DNA of 64,000 bases from assembly GCF_002752675.1 (NCBI RefSeq), contig NZ_CP024608.1, positions 3,596,001 through 3,660,000 of the forward strand. Reading direction: 5' to 3'. Made by a program: the position numbers and the translations under genes. This DNA comes from Massilia violaceinigra. GTDB taxonomy: Bacteria; Pseudomonadota; Gammaproteobacteria; Burkholderiales; Burkholderiaceae_D. Shown here in pieces: positions 51,540 through 59,718 of this stretch. The notes below the pieces were generated by a model, which saw nothing but the letters and a program-made list of their open reading frames with translations, was not told the DNA's origin and did no database searches. The stretch's first letter is position 1. Each line of letters opens with the position of its first letter.

Positions 51540-54010
51540 GCAAGAGCCAGATGGCGCGCGCCATCGACGACTGGTTCGTCCAGCGCAAATGGAAGGTGTT
51601 CCCGTTCCAGCGCGCGGTGTGGCGCGCCGCGCTGGCCGGCGAATCGGGCCTGCTGCACGCGAACACGGGCGCGGGCAAGACCTATGCGGTGTGGCTGGCG
51701 GCGCTGCTGCGCGGCGCGCTGGCCGGCAAGCGCAAGGCGTCCGGCCTGCGCGTGCTGTGGATTACGCCGATGCGCGCGCTGGCCGCCGATACCCAGCGCG
51801 CACTGGAGGAGGCGAAGGCGGTGCTGGCGCCCGGCTGGACGGTCGGCGCGCGCACCGGCGACACCAGCTCAAGCGAGCGCGCGCGCCAGTCGCGCGCGAT
51901 GCCGTCGGCGCTCATCACCACGCCCGAAAGCCTGTCGCTGCTGCTCAGCCACGCGGCGGCGCAGACCCAGTTCGCCAGCCTGGACATGATCATCATCGAC
52001 GAGTGGCATGAACTCATGGGCAGCAAGCGCGGGGTGCAGGTGCAGCTGGCGCTGGCCCGCCTGCGCCACTGGAACCCGCAACTGGTGGTGTGGGGCTTGT
52101 CGGCCACGATGGGCAACCTGGCGCAGGCGCAGGACGTGCTGCTCGGCGAAGGGAAGGGCACGCTGGTCGAAGGCGACCTGAAAAAGGAGATCCGGGTCGA
52201 TACCCTGATCCCCGCCAACGTGTCGCGCTTTCCGTGGGGCGGGCACCTTGGCATCGCCATGCTGCAGCCGGTGATCAACGAGATCGAGGCATACAACGCC
52301 ACGCTGGTATTTACCAATACCCGCTCGCAGTCGGAGCTGTGGTACCAGAATATCCTGGAGGCGCGCCCGGACTGGGCCGGCGTGATCGCGCTGCATCACG
52401 GCTCGCTCGACCGCGAAGTGCGGGAGTGGGTCGAAAATGGGCTGAAAAAAGGTGAGCTCAAAGCGGTGATCTGCACCGCCAGCCTCGATCTGGGAGTGGA
52501 CTTCCTGCCGGTCGAACGGGTGCTGCAGATCGGGAGCGCCAAGGGCATCGCGCGCTTGCTTCAACGGGCGGGGCGCAGCGGCCACGCGCCGGGGCGCGTC
52601 TCGCGCGTGACGCTGGTGCCCACCAACAGCCTGGAATTGCTGGAAGCGGCCGGCGCCAAGCACGCCGTCGCGGCGCGCCGCATCGAAGGGCGCCTGGTGC
52701 CCAACAAGCCGTTCGACGTGCTGGTGCAGCATCTGGTGACGGTGGCGCTGGGCGGCGGTTTTCGCTCCGAACAGCTGTACGAAGAAGTGCGCAGCGCCTG
52801 GTCGTACCGCGCGCTCTCGCCCGAAGAGTGGCAGTGGGCGCTCGATTTCGTGGCGCGCGGCGGGCAAAGCCTGATCGCGTATCCGGAATACCAGCGCGTC
52901 ATTGCCGACGACGAGGGCGTGAACCGCGTGCCGAGCGTGGCGCTGGGGCGGCGCCACCGTATGGGCATCGGCACCATCGTGTCCGATTCGACGATGCAGG
53001 TGAAGTACATGAGCGGGGGGCGCATCGGCAGCGTCGAGGAATCGTTCATCTCGCGCCTGAAGGCGGGCGATCATTTCCTGTTCGGCGGGCGCATCCTGGA
53101 ATTCGTGCGAGTGCACGAGATGACCGCGTTTGTGAAGCGCGCGACCGGTGCGCGCGGGGCGGTGACGCGCTGGCAGGGCGCCAAGATGCCGATGTCGTCG
53201 GAACTGGCGCACGCCGCGCTGGAAGAATTGCGCCACGCGGCGCAGAGCGAATTCCGCGGCCCGGAAATGGAGGCGATCCGCCCGCTGCTGGAAATCCAGC
53301 AGCGCTGGTCCGCGCTGCCGACCATCGATACCCTGGTGGTGGAGGCCATGACCAGCCGCGAGGGCTATCACCTGTTCATGTATCCGTTCGCGGGACGCTC
53401 GGTGCACATGGGACTGGCCTCGCTGTTCGCGTACCGGATCGCGCGCGTGCAGCCGATTACGTTTTCGATTGCGATCAACGATTATGGCTTCGAGCTGCTG
53501 GCGGCCGAACCGGTGGACTGGGCGCGCGCCTTTTTGGCCGCGTCCGAGAACGTGACGGGGCTTGAGGTGCCGCTGTTCTCGACCGAACTGCTGCTCGAAG
53601 ACGTGCTGGCGAGCCTGAACGCGACCCAGCTCTCGCAGCAGCGCTTCCGCGAAGTGGCGCGCATCGCCGGGCTGGTGTTCCAGGGGTATCCGGGCCAGCC
53701 GAAAAGCACGCGCCAGATCCAGGCCTCGTCGTCGCTGTTTTTCGAGGTGTTCCGCAAGCACGATGCGGCTAACCTGCTGCTCACGCAGGCGCAGCGCGAA
53801 GTGATGGAGCAGGAGCTGGAATTGACGCGCCTGCGCGATACCTTGATCGAGCTGCACGGGCGCGGCGTGGCCTTCCGCGAAGTCAAACGCGCCACGCCGT
53901 TCGGCTTTGCGCTGATGGTCGAGCGCTTCCGCGAAAAACTCAGTACTGAAAAACTGTCGGACCGCGTCGGGCGCATGCTGCGCGAACTGGAGAAAGCGGC
54001 CGTGCCATGA
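51536..54010 (+). CDS. Ligase-associated DEXH-box helicase (Lhr-like)
   Basis: 824 residues from the ATG at 51536, overlapping the ligase stop. It has Walker [16 protein letters not shown] near residue 43, [12 protein letters not shown] (DEWH box) near residue 155, LSATMGN, and helicase C motifs [12 protein letters not shown] and [14 protein letters not shown] long Lhr-type C-terminal region follows. It is the large helicase of the set and presumably unwinds damaged ends for the exonuclease and PdeM. Confidence 0.93.
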   Translation: MSKSQMARAIDDWFVQRKWKVFPFQRAVWRAALAGESGLLHANTGAGKTYAVWLAALLRGALAGKRKASGLRVLWITPMRALAADTQRALEEAKAVLAPGWTVGARTGDTSSSERARQSRAMPSALITTPESLSLLLSHAAAQTQFASLDMIIIDEWHELMGSKRGVQVQLALARLRHWNPQLVVWGLSATMGNLAQAQDVLLGEGKGTLVEGDLKKEIRVDTLIPANVSRFPWGGHLGIAMLQPVINEIEAYNATLVFTNTRSQSELWYQNILEARPDWAGVIALHHGSLDREVREWVENGLKKGELKAVICTASLDLGVDFLPVERVLQIGSAKGIARLLQRAGRSGHAPGRVSRVTLVPTNSLELLEAAGAKHAVAARRIEGRLVPNKPFDVLVQHLVTVALGGGFRSEQLYEEVRSAWSYRALSPEEWQWALDFVARGGQSLIAYPEYQRVIADDEGVNRVPSVALGRRHRMGIGTIVSDSTMQVKYMSGGRIGSVEESFISRLKAGDHFLFGGRILEFVRVHEMTAFVKRATGARGAVTRWQGAKMPMSSELAHAALEELRHAAQSEFRGPEMEAIRPLLEIQQRWSALPTIDTLVVEAMTSREGYHLFMYPFAGRSVHMGLASLFAYRIARVQPITFSIAINDYGFELLAAEPVDWARAFLAASENVTGLEVPLFSTELLLEDVLASLNATQLSQQRFREVARIAGLVFQGYPGQPKSTRQIQASSSLFFEVFRKHDAANLLLTQAQREVMEQELELTRLRDTLIELHGRGVAFREVKRATPFGFALMVERFREKLSTEKLSDRVGRMLRELEKAAVP

Positions 54011-54657
54011 CATACCGCGAGATGCAGCTGGCCGGTGAAACGGTCCTGCTGCTGCCTGAAAAAGCGCTGTACTGGCCGGCGCGCGCGATGCTGGTCATCG
54101 CCGATATCCACTTCGGCAAGGCGGCCTCGTTCCGCGCCCAGGGCGTGCCGGTGCCGCGCGGGACCACCACCGAGAACCTCGACGCTTTAGATGCGCTGAT
54201 GGCTGCGCATACAACCCGCGAGATCGTCTTCCTGGGCGATTTTCTGCACGCGCGCGCGGCCCATGCCTCGGCCACGCTGACCGCCATGCTGGCGTGGCGT
54301 GCGCGCCATCCGGACCTGATCCTGACGCTGGTGCGCGGGAACCACGACAAGCACGCGGGCGATCCGGCCGCTTCGCTGGCGATCGGCATGGTCGACGAGC
54401 CGCATTCGGTGGCGCCGTTCTCGTTCTGCCACCATCCCGACATCGCCGCGCCGGGCTACGTACTGGCCGGGCACGTGCATCCGGTGTACCGGCTCTCGAC
54501 CCGGCTCGATTCGCTGCGCCTGCCGTGTTTTCTGATCGGGCCCACGCGCATGGTGCTGCCGTCGTTTGGCGCCTTTACGGGCGGTTTCGTGGTCGCGCCG
54601 GGGGCGGGGGAGCATGTGTGCGTCAGCTCGGGAGAGGCTGTGCATTGCGTACGCTAG
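54007..54657 (+). CDS. pdeM: Ligase-associated endonuclease PdeM (metallophosphoesterase)
   Basis: 216 residues, ATGA-overlapping the helicase. Calcineurin-like metal ligands lie in [10 protein letters not shown] (D-x-H), [10 protein letters not shown] (G-D), [10 protein letters not shown] (G-N-H-D) and LAGHVHP (G-H-x-H). It completes the set exonuclease-ligase-helicase-PdeM, in this order and with overlapping ends. Confidence 0.93.
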   Translation: MTYREMQLAGETVLLLPEKALYWPARAMLVIADIHFGKAASFRAQGVPVPRGTTTENLDALDALMAAHTTREIVFLGDFLHARAAHASATLTAMLAWRARHPDLILTLVRGNHDKHAGDPAASLAIGMVDEPHSVAPFSFCHHPDIAAPGYVLAGHVHPVYRLSTRLDSLRLPCFLIGPTRMVLPSFGAFTGGFVVAPGAGEHVCVSSGEAVHCVR

Positions 54658-54744
54658 CGCACCGACGCGCGTATGCGAGCAGCGTAACTTGACGTGACTG
54701 CTGGAAATATCCGGCTTCGCTGTACAACCTCCGAGGAGATCATC

Positions 54745-55851
54745 ATCAAAACGACAACAATATTTCGCGCCGCAACGCGCGCCGCGGTCCTGGCTGCGAT
54801 GCCGCTCTTTTCCATGACCCTGGCCGCGCCTGTACAGGCGCAGCAATACAACAACAATGCCGCCGCCTACGCCCCGGTGATCCGCGGTTTCGACGTGGAA
54901 GAGGTGCGCCGCTTGAGGCCCGGCGTGGAACTGAACTTCAACCTGTACGGCACCCCGGGCGGCCGCGCCACCCTCAGCATCGCCGGCGCCAACCGCAACC
55001 TGAACCTGACCGAAACCGAACCGGGCCAGTACGAAGGCACCTACACCCTCGGCGGGCGCGACAACATCACGGGCAGCAGCGCCGTAACCGCCAATCTGCG
55101 CGTCGGCAACCAAGTGACTAGCGGCGTGCTCAGCGAATCGCTGCTGCGCGACGTCGGCCGCCATCCGCGCGACAATCAGGGCCGCGAGCGCGCCGCCGAT
55201 GTACCGCGGATCGAGCGCTTCGACGTACAGGGCAGCGACGACTTGTCGCCGGGTAACGAGCTGACGTTTTCGGTGTACGGTACGCCGGGCGCCAAGGTCG
55301 ACATGGTCATCGCCGGCACCCGCGGCGTGTTCTTCTTGCCGGAAGTCAAACCAGGCGAGTACAGCGGCGACTACACGATCCGCCGCGCCGACCGGATTGC
55401 ACCGAACAGCGCCGTGACGGCTACCATGCGTATCGGTGGCCGCGTGTCGGCCGCCGTCCTCGGCAAGCCATTGCGTGTCGCGGCGGCCACGCCGACGCCG
55501 CGCGAGGTGCGTTATTGCACCAATTGCGCCACGGTCGACGCGATCAACGTGATCGAAGTCAATGGTGACGGTAACTATCTCGGCACCATCGGTGGCGGCG
55601 TGGTTGGCGCCGTGCTGGGCAGCCAGGTGGGCAAGGGCAGCGGCCGCACCGCGGCGCAGATCGCCGGCGCCGTGGGCGGCGCTTACGTGGGCCGCAATAT
55701 CGAACGCCGGGCCCGCAAAACCCAGCATTACGAAGTGGTGATCCGCTTTAACAATGGCGGCACCCAGACCGTGACGTACGAAAACGATCCAGGTCTGCGT
55801 GTGGGCGAGAAGGTCCGGATCACCGACGGCGTGCTGTCGCGCGATCAGTAA
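54745..55851 (+). CDS. Glycine-zipper envelope protein, apparent AUC start
   Basis: About 368 residues if translation starts at ATC 54745, six bases after GAGGAG. The next in-frame ordinary start is a GTG at 54694 with no ribosome site, which would add an odd 17-residue tail before the signal peptide (KTTTIFRAATRAAVLAAM...PVQAQ). The mature part has two similar ~90-residue beta-rich repeats (IRGFDVEEVRRLRPGVELNF... and IERFDVQGSDDLSPGNELTF...) and then a glycine-zipper 2TM domain (GTIGGGVVGAVLGSQVGKGSG...AGAVGGAYVGR) of the SlyB/17-kDa-antigen type. A cell-envelope role is likely; no lipobox is seen. Confidence 0.75.
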   Translation: MKTTTIFRAATRAAVLAAMPLFSMTLAAPVQAQQYNNNAAAYAPVIRGFDVEEVRRLRPGVELNFNLYGTPGGRATLSIAGANRNLNLTETEPGQYEGTYTLGGRDNITGSSAVTANLRVGNQVTSGVLSESLLRDVGRHPRDNQGRERAADVPRIERFDVQGSDDLSPGNELTFSVYGTPGAKVDMVIAGTRGVFFLPEVKPGEYSGDYTIRRADRIAPNSAVTATMRIGGRVSAAVLGKPLRVAAATPTPREVRYCTNCATVDAINVIEVNGDGNYLGTIGGGVVGAVLGSQVGKGSGRTAAQIAGAVGGAYVGRNIERRARKTQHYEVVIRFNNGGTQTVTYENDPGLRVGEKVRITDGVLSRDQ

Positions 55852-55868
55852 GCTGGTGTGATGGAATG

Positions 55869-55898
55869 AAAAAAGGCGCCCCGCGGGGCGCCTTTTTT
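55869..55898. terminator. Bidirectional rho-independent terminator
   Basis: AAAAAAGGCGCCCC pairs perfectly with GGGGCGCCTTTTTT around a GC dinucleotide. It serves the glycine-zipper gene on the plus strand and the Crp/Fnr gene on the minus strand. Confidence 0.93.
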
Positions 55899-55912
55899 CA
55901 TGGGGCAACTGC

Positions 55913-56785
55913 TCAGACGGTGGTGGTGGCCAGCACCTTGGCGTCGGCGGCCTGTTGTTCGGCTTCGGCCTTGGCCTTGGCTGCGCTGTTCTGCTTGGCG
56001 CGTGAACGCGATGGCGGCAGGCGGCGCAGGGTCTTGAGCGCATCGGCGTCCTTGATGCCGATGGTGCGCTGGTCGACCGTGATGAGCCCGATTTCGTTAA
56101 AAGCCGACAAGGTGCGGCTGACGGTTTCCAGAGTCAGGCCCAGGTAGCTGCCGATTTCATGGCGCGTCATGCGCAGGTTGAACAGCTTGCTCGAGTAACC
56201 CATGGCGGCAAAGCGGTCGGCCAGGGACACCAGGAAGCGCGCCACGCGGGCTTCCGCGCTGAGGGCGCCGAGCATGCCGATCATGGCTTGTTCGCGCACC
56301 AGTTCGCGGCTCATCACGCCGTACATGACGTTTTCCAGTTCCAGGTGCACGCGGCCCAGGGCCGTGAGCTTCTTGAACGGCAGCAAGATCAGGTCGCAGT
56401 CGGACAGGGCCACCGCTTCGGAGGCGTAGTGGCGGGTGTGGATGCCGTCGACGCCGAGCATGTCGCCCTTCATGGGGAAGCTGAGGACCTGTTCGTTGCC
56501 GAATTCGTCGATGAGCACGGTCTTGAGGAAGCCGGAATTGACGATGTAGAGGGTGTCGAAGGCCTGGCCGATGGTGTGAACGCGCTGGCCGGTCTTGAAT
56601 TGCACGTGCTGGAACAGCAATTCTTCGCTGTTGATCGAGACTGCCGCGCTGATGTGCAGCAGGTCGCAGACTTCCTTGAGATTGGACCAGAGGCGGCCCT
56701 GACGCTGCCGCCCTGCTTCCATTGGAGAGGAATGCATGGTCGACGTGGTGGTGGTGCGGGTGTCTTGCGGTGGCGTGGTCAGCAT
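55913..56785 (-). CDS. Crp/Fnr-family transcriptional regulator
   Basis: 290 residues from the ATG at 56785, with GGAG six bases upstream; longer starts at 56791 and 56857 lack spacing. The cyclic-nucleotide-like sensor domain (about 40-165) has GDMLGVDGIHTR. The C-terminal helix-turn-helix MTRHEIGSYLGLTLETVSRTLSAF carries the E-x-x-S-R recognition pattern of Fnr-type proteins, so the target should be TTGAT-N4-ATCAA. Only two cysteines are present, too few for an Fnr-type 4Fe-4S cluster, so the oxygen sensing is lost or done differently. An Ala/Lys-rich tail of ~35 residues is unusual. Confidence 0.88.
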   Translation of the reverse strand: MLTTPPQDTRTTTTSTMHSSPMEAGRQRQGRLWSNLKEVCDLLHISAAVSINSEELLFQHVQFKTGQRVHTIGQAFDTLYIVNSGFLKTVLIDEFGNEQVLSFPMKGDMLGVDGIHTRHYASEAVALSDCDLILLPFKKLTALGRVHLELENVMYGVMSRELVREQAMIGMLGALSAEARVARFLVSLADRFAAMGYSSKLFNLRMTRHEIGSYLGLTLETVSRTLSAFNEIGLITVDQRTIGIKDADALKTLRRLPPSRSRAKQNSAAKAKAEAEQQAADAKVLATTTV

Positions 56786-57191
56786 GCTCATCTCCAGGGT
56801 AAGGAAAATTCGAAGTTTCAGGCTGCGGGTATCAGGCTTGAACAACGATCTGAACAACCTGCGACCGGAGCTTCAAAAGTGATGTACAGCACGGCTGGCT
56901 AGCTTGCGTAAGAACAATTTATGAACCGCAGGAAAGCCGAATCGCTGGATTTAAGTATGCCAACACGAGTCCGGCATTGATATCAGCGAACGCTGAATCT
57001 GGGAGTAGGATAGGGCGCGCCTTTGTAGGACTATTCCTATTGGAGAAGCTGTTCTACAGAGTGAAAACATGGTCTTGGCGGGGGTGTCGAGCGGGTGCTA
57101 CTGATGGGTACAGAATCCGACTACTTGAGGTTTCTCGGCACGAAACCATCGCGCCGGTGTCTAAAACTTTTCGCCGTCAGTCAGGCGTGCT
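56786..57191. other. Intergenic region, nothing recognised
   Basis: About 400 bases between the Crp/Fnr gene and the response-regulator gene, both on the minus strand. It contains moderately AT-rich stretches near 56900-56960 likely to be the Crp/Fnr promoter. I see no gene, repeat or clear operator. Confidence 0.5.
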
Positions 57192-57836
57192 TCAGGTCTT
57201 GAACGGTGACAGCAGGCGATGGGCCACGGCATATTGCACCATTTCCGACAGCGACGTCATGCCCATCTTTTGCATGATGCGTGTTTTGTGGGTGCTGACC
57301 GTCTTCACGCTCAGGTGCAGGCTGTTGGCGATTTCGGTAATCGACTTGCCACCCACCAACAAGGAAAACACTTCGAATTCGCGGTCCGACAATTGCTTGT
57401 GCAGCAGCTGCTCGTTGGGCGTCATGATGTTCAGCGCAAGCTGCTCGGCCACTTCGGTGCTGATGTAGGGCCGGCCCGAGGCCACCTTGCGGATCGCCCC
57501 CACCAGCTGGGTGCCCGCGCTTTCCTTGGTCAGGTAGCCCTGGGCGCCGGCGCGGATGGCGCGCACCGCGTACTGCTCTTCCTCGTGCATGGTGAGGATC
57601 AGGATGGCCAGCTTGGGCGCCTCGCTGCGGATCTGGCGGATCAGGTCGACGCCGCTGCGGCCCGGCATCGACAAGTCGAGCAGCAGCAGGTCGAAGCCGC
57701 CCTGGCGCACATGCGACAGCACTTCAAAGCCGTTGATGGCTTCCCCGACAATATCGATGTCGAGTGCGCCGTCGAGGATGCGCTTGAGGCCCTCGCGCAT
57801 GATCGTGTGGTCGTCGGCAACAACAATGCGTATCAT
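57192..57836 (-). CDS. NarL/FixJ-type response regulator
   Basis: 214 residues. The receiver domain starts IRIVVADDHTIMREG, with the phosphoacceptor Asp in LLLDLSMPG (near residue 54) and the conserved Lys in YLTKES. The LuxR-type helix-turn-helix is LSDREFEVFSLLVGGKSITEIANSLHLSVKTVSTHKTRIMQKMG (about 148-192). No sensor kinase is next to it. It neighbours a universal stress protein gene and a Crp/Fnr regulator, hinting at redox or stress control, but that is inference. Confidence 0.92.
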   Translation of the reverse strand: MIRIVVADDHTIMREGLKRILDGALDIDIVGEAINGFEVLSHVRQGGFDLLLLDLSMPGRSGVDLIRQIRSEAPKLAILILTMHEEEQYAVRAIRAGAQGYLTKESAGTQLVGAIRKVASGRPYISTEVAEQLALNIMTPNEQLLHKQLSDREFEVFSLLVGGKSITEIANSLHLSVKTVSTHKTRIMQKMGMTSLSEMVQYAVAHRLLSPFKT

Positions 57837-57991
57837 AAAATTGCAATCAGGTAAGTAAGCATGAACGGCGCTTGCGCCGCTGAAAAAAGACTACCAAAAA
57901 GCAAGACGGCGCCAGCGCCGATGCCCCGCGGCCCGGCACAGGGTACGGCAAAATTGTCGCTCGCGCCATATTCAGCACTGCTAGGTAAGTG

Positions 57992-58456
57992 CTAGGTTCC
58001 GGGCTCCGTGATCAGGCGGTGAACCAGCACCGGCTTGCTGGTGTGCGACAGCACCTTGTTCGTCACACTGCCCAGCAATAGCTGGCCCCAGCCGCTGCGC
58101 CCGTGCGAACCCATGAAGATCAGGTCGCACTGGCGCTGCTCCGCCACCTCGACGATTTTCAGCGCGGCGGCGTCGGCAAACGCCGTCAGCCCCTCGCAGC
58201 GCAGCCCTGCATCCTGCGCCGCCCGCAGGACCGAACCGAGGTGTTCCTGGCCGACGCGCCGCATCTGCGCCAGGTATTCCTCTTCGCTGGGGTAGGAGGG
58301 CGGAATGATTTCCACGTACACCGGGTACTGGTACTCCGGTGCGACATACAGGACCAGCACATCGGCCCCCATCTGTTTGGCGAAGTTCACGCCGGCGCAG
58401 GCCGTGTGCTTCGATACCGCCGAGCCATCGGTCGTAATCAGAATTTTCCGATACAT
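57992..58456 (-). CDS. Universal stress protein (UspA family)
   Basis: 154 residues from the ATG at 58456, with GGGAG eight bases upstream; five extra codons upstream are unlikely. MYRKILITTDGSAVSKHTA starts the UspA fold, and GSHGRSGWGQLLLGSVT fits the ATP-binding G-x2-G-x9-G-S pattern. It is a cytoplasmic stress-survival protein. A perfect Fnr box 75-88 bases upstream suggests induction under low oxygen. Confidence 0.92.
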   Translation of the reverse strand: MYRKILITTDGSAVSKHTACAGVNFAKQMGADVLVLYVAPEYQYPVYVEIIPPSYPSEEEYLAQMRRVGQEHLGSVLRAAQDAGLRCEGLTAFADAAALKIVEVAEQRQCDLIFMGSHGRSGWGQLLLGSVTNKVLSHTSKPVLVHRLITEPGT

Positions 58457-58530
58457 GATGAGTTCTCCCACGCAGCAGGTCGTATTTTGTATTGTAGTGC
58501 GCGATCTGACGATTGATAGAACGCCATCCT

Positions 58531-58544
58531 TTGATCTTGATCAA
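58531..58544 (-). promoter_or_regulatory. Fnr-type operator upstream of the usp gene
   Basis: TTGATCTTGATCAA matches the consensus TTGAT-N4-ATCAA exactly. Its centre is ~81 bases from the usp start; a -41.5 placement would put the transcription start near 58496, consistent with a class II Fnr-activated promoter. The rest of the 58457-58875 gap holds the cheZ promoter region, with no gene seen. Confidence 0.7.
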
Positions 58545-58875
58545 ACTGACAAGCAAGCTGGACTAGAAACGTGACATCGTTTTTTACCTGGATCAGGCGA
58601 TTCGCCTCCCCGCGCAGAGCTCCCCTTACGAAATACAACACTCCACAGTATCAATTGCACATCAAAGTCACGTTTTAATTATCGATGGCACAAGTTTCGC
58701 GTGCCATTTTGCCGCGACCCATGCACAGTGATTTACCAAGGGCACTTCACGCTGCTAAACTCGCGTAAACCCGGCGATGTTGCCGCGCATCATGCTCTGC
58801 CCCAAACTTGCATGGCACTACCAGACACCAGCAGATTGATTGCGAACACTTTACAAACATGGAGAAGCAGGGACT

Positions 58876-59718
58876 ATGACCGACGCCGCTGATGATTTCG
58901 ACGCATTATTCGAGGAAGTGTCCGCGCAGCGCAGCAGCGAACCGGCGCCCGCAGTTGCGCCGGCGCCCGCCGCCGCTGCCGAAGACGATATGGAAGCATT
59001 GTTCGACCAGGTCGCTTCGACCCGTCCGCCCGAGTCCGCGCCTGTCGCCGCGGCTGCGCCAGCGGCTCCTGCCTTGGCTGCCGCCCCCGCCGCGGAAGGT
59101 GCCGCCGTCGAAACCGATGAGCACGGTAAGCCCATGTTCGAGCGCCTCGGCGGCATCGTGCGCCTGCTGCACGACTCGCTGCGCGAACTGGGCTACGACA
59201 AGGCCTTGTCGGAAGCGTCGACCCAGATCGTCGATGCCCAGGACCGCCTGGAATACGTCGCCAGCCTGACCGAGCAGGCCGCCAACAAGGTTCTCAACAC
59301 GCTCGACGAAGGCATGCCGGCACAGGACGTGCTGTCGAAGAAAGCCAAGGTCATGGACACGCGCTGGGCCGACCTGTTCGCGGGCAAGCTGAGCATCGAC
59401 GAATTCAAGACCCTGGCCGGCGACTCGCGTGCCTTTGCCCAGGCCGTGACCGACGCCACCGAAGCCGAAAAAGCGCGCCTGCTCGACATCATGATGGCCC
59501 AGGATTTCCAGGACATCACGGGCCAGCTGATCAAGAAAGTGGTGATCATCACCAAGACCGTGGAACACGAACTGGCCGAGCTGCTGCGCGACAACGCGCC
59601 GCCGGCGGTGCGCGAAAAACTGCTGCAAAAGCCAGCGCTGATGTCGGGACCGTCGTTCCCGTCCGTCGCACTCGATCAAGACAATGTTGACGACCTACTT
59701 GCCGATCTGGGATTCTAA
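58876..59718 (+). CDS. cheZ: Chemotaxis phosphatase CheZ
   Basis: 280 residues from the ATG at 58876 (AGGGA upstream); the frame is open 12 codons further. The N-terminal Ala/Pro-rich region of ~75 residues contains two similar acidic patches (DDFDALFEEV, DDMEALFDQV) that look like duplicated short binding motifs. The long helical hairpin carries the catalytic AQDFQDITGQLIKK, with Asp and Gln that attack CheY-P. The C-terminal DNVDDLLADLGF is the CheY-binding helix. The stop overlaps the cheA start by one base (TAATG). Confidence 0.92.
   Translation: MTDAADDFDALFEEVSAQRSSEPAPAVAPAPAAAAEDDMEALFDQVASTRPPESAPVAAAAPAAPALAAAPAAEGAAVETDEHGKPMFERLGGIVRLLHDSLRELGYDKALSEASTQIVDAQDRLEYVASLTEQAANKVLNTLDEGMPAQDVLSKKAKVMDTRWADLFAGKLSIDEFKTLAGDSRAFAQAVTDATEAEKARLLDIMMAQDFQDITGQLIKKVVIITKTVEHELAELLRDNAPPAVREKLLQKPALMSGPSFPSVALDQDNVDDLLADLGF

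Noticed and set aside
51869..54013. A 714-residue minus-strand frame opposite the DEXH helicase
   Set aside because: Antisense of a complete Lhr-like helicase, with no recognisable motif.
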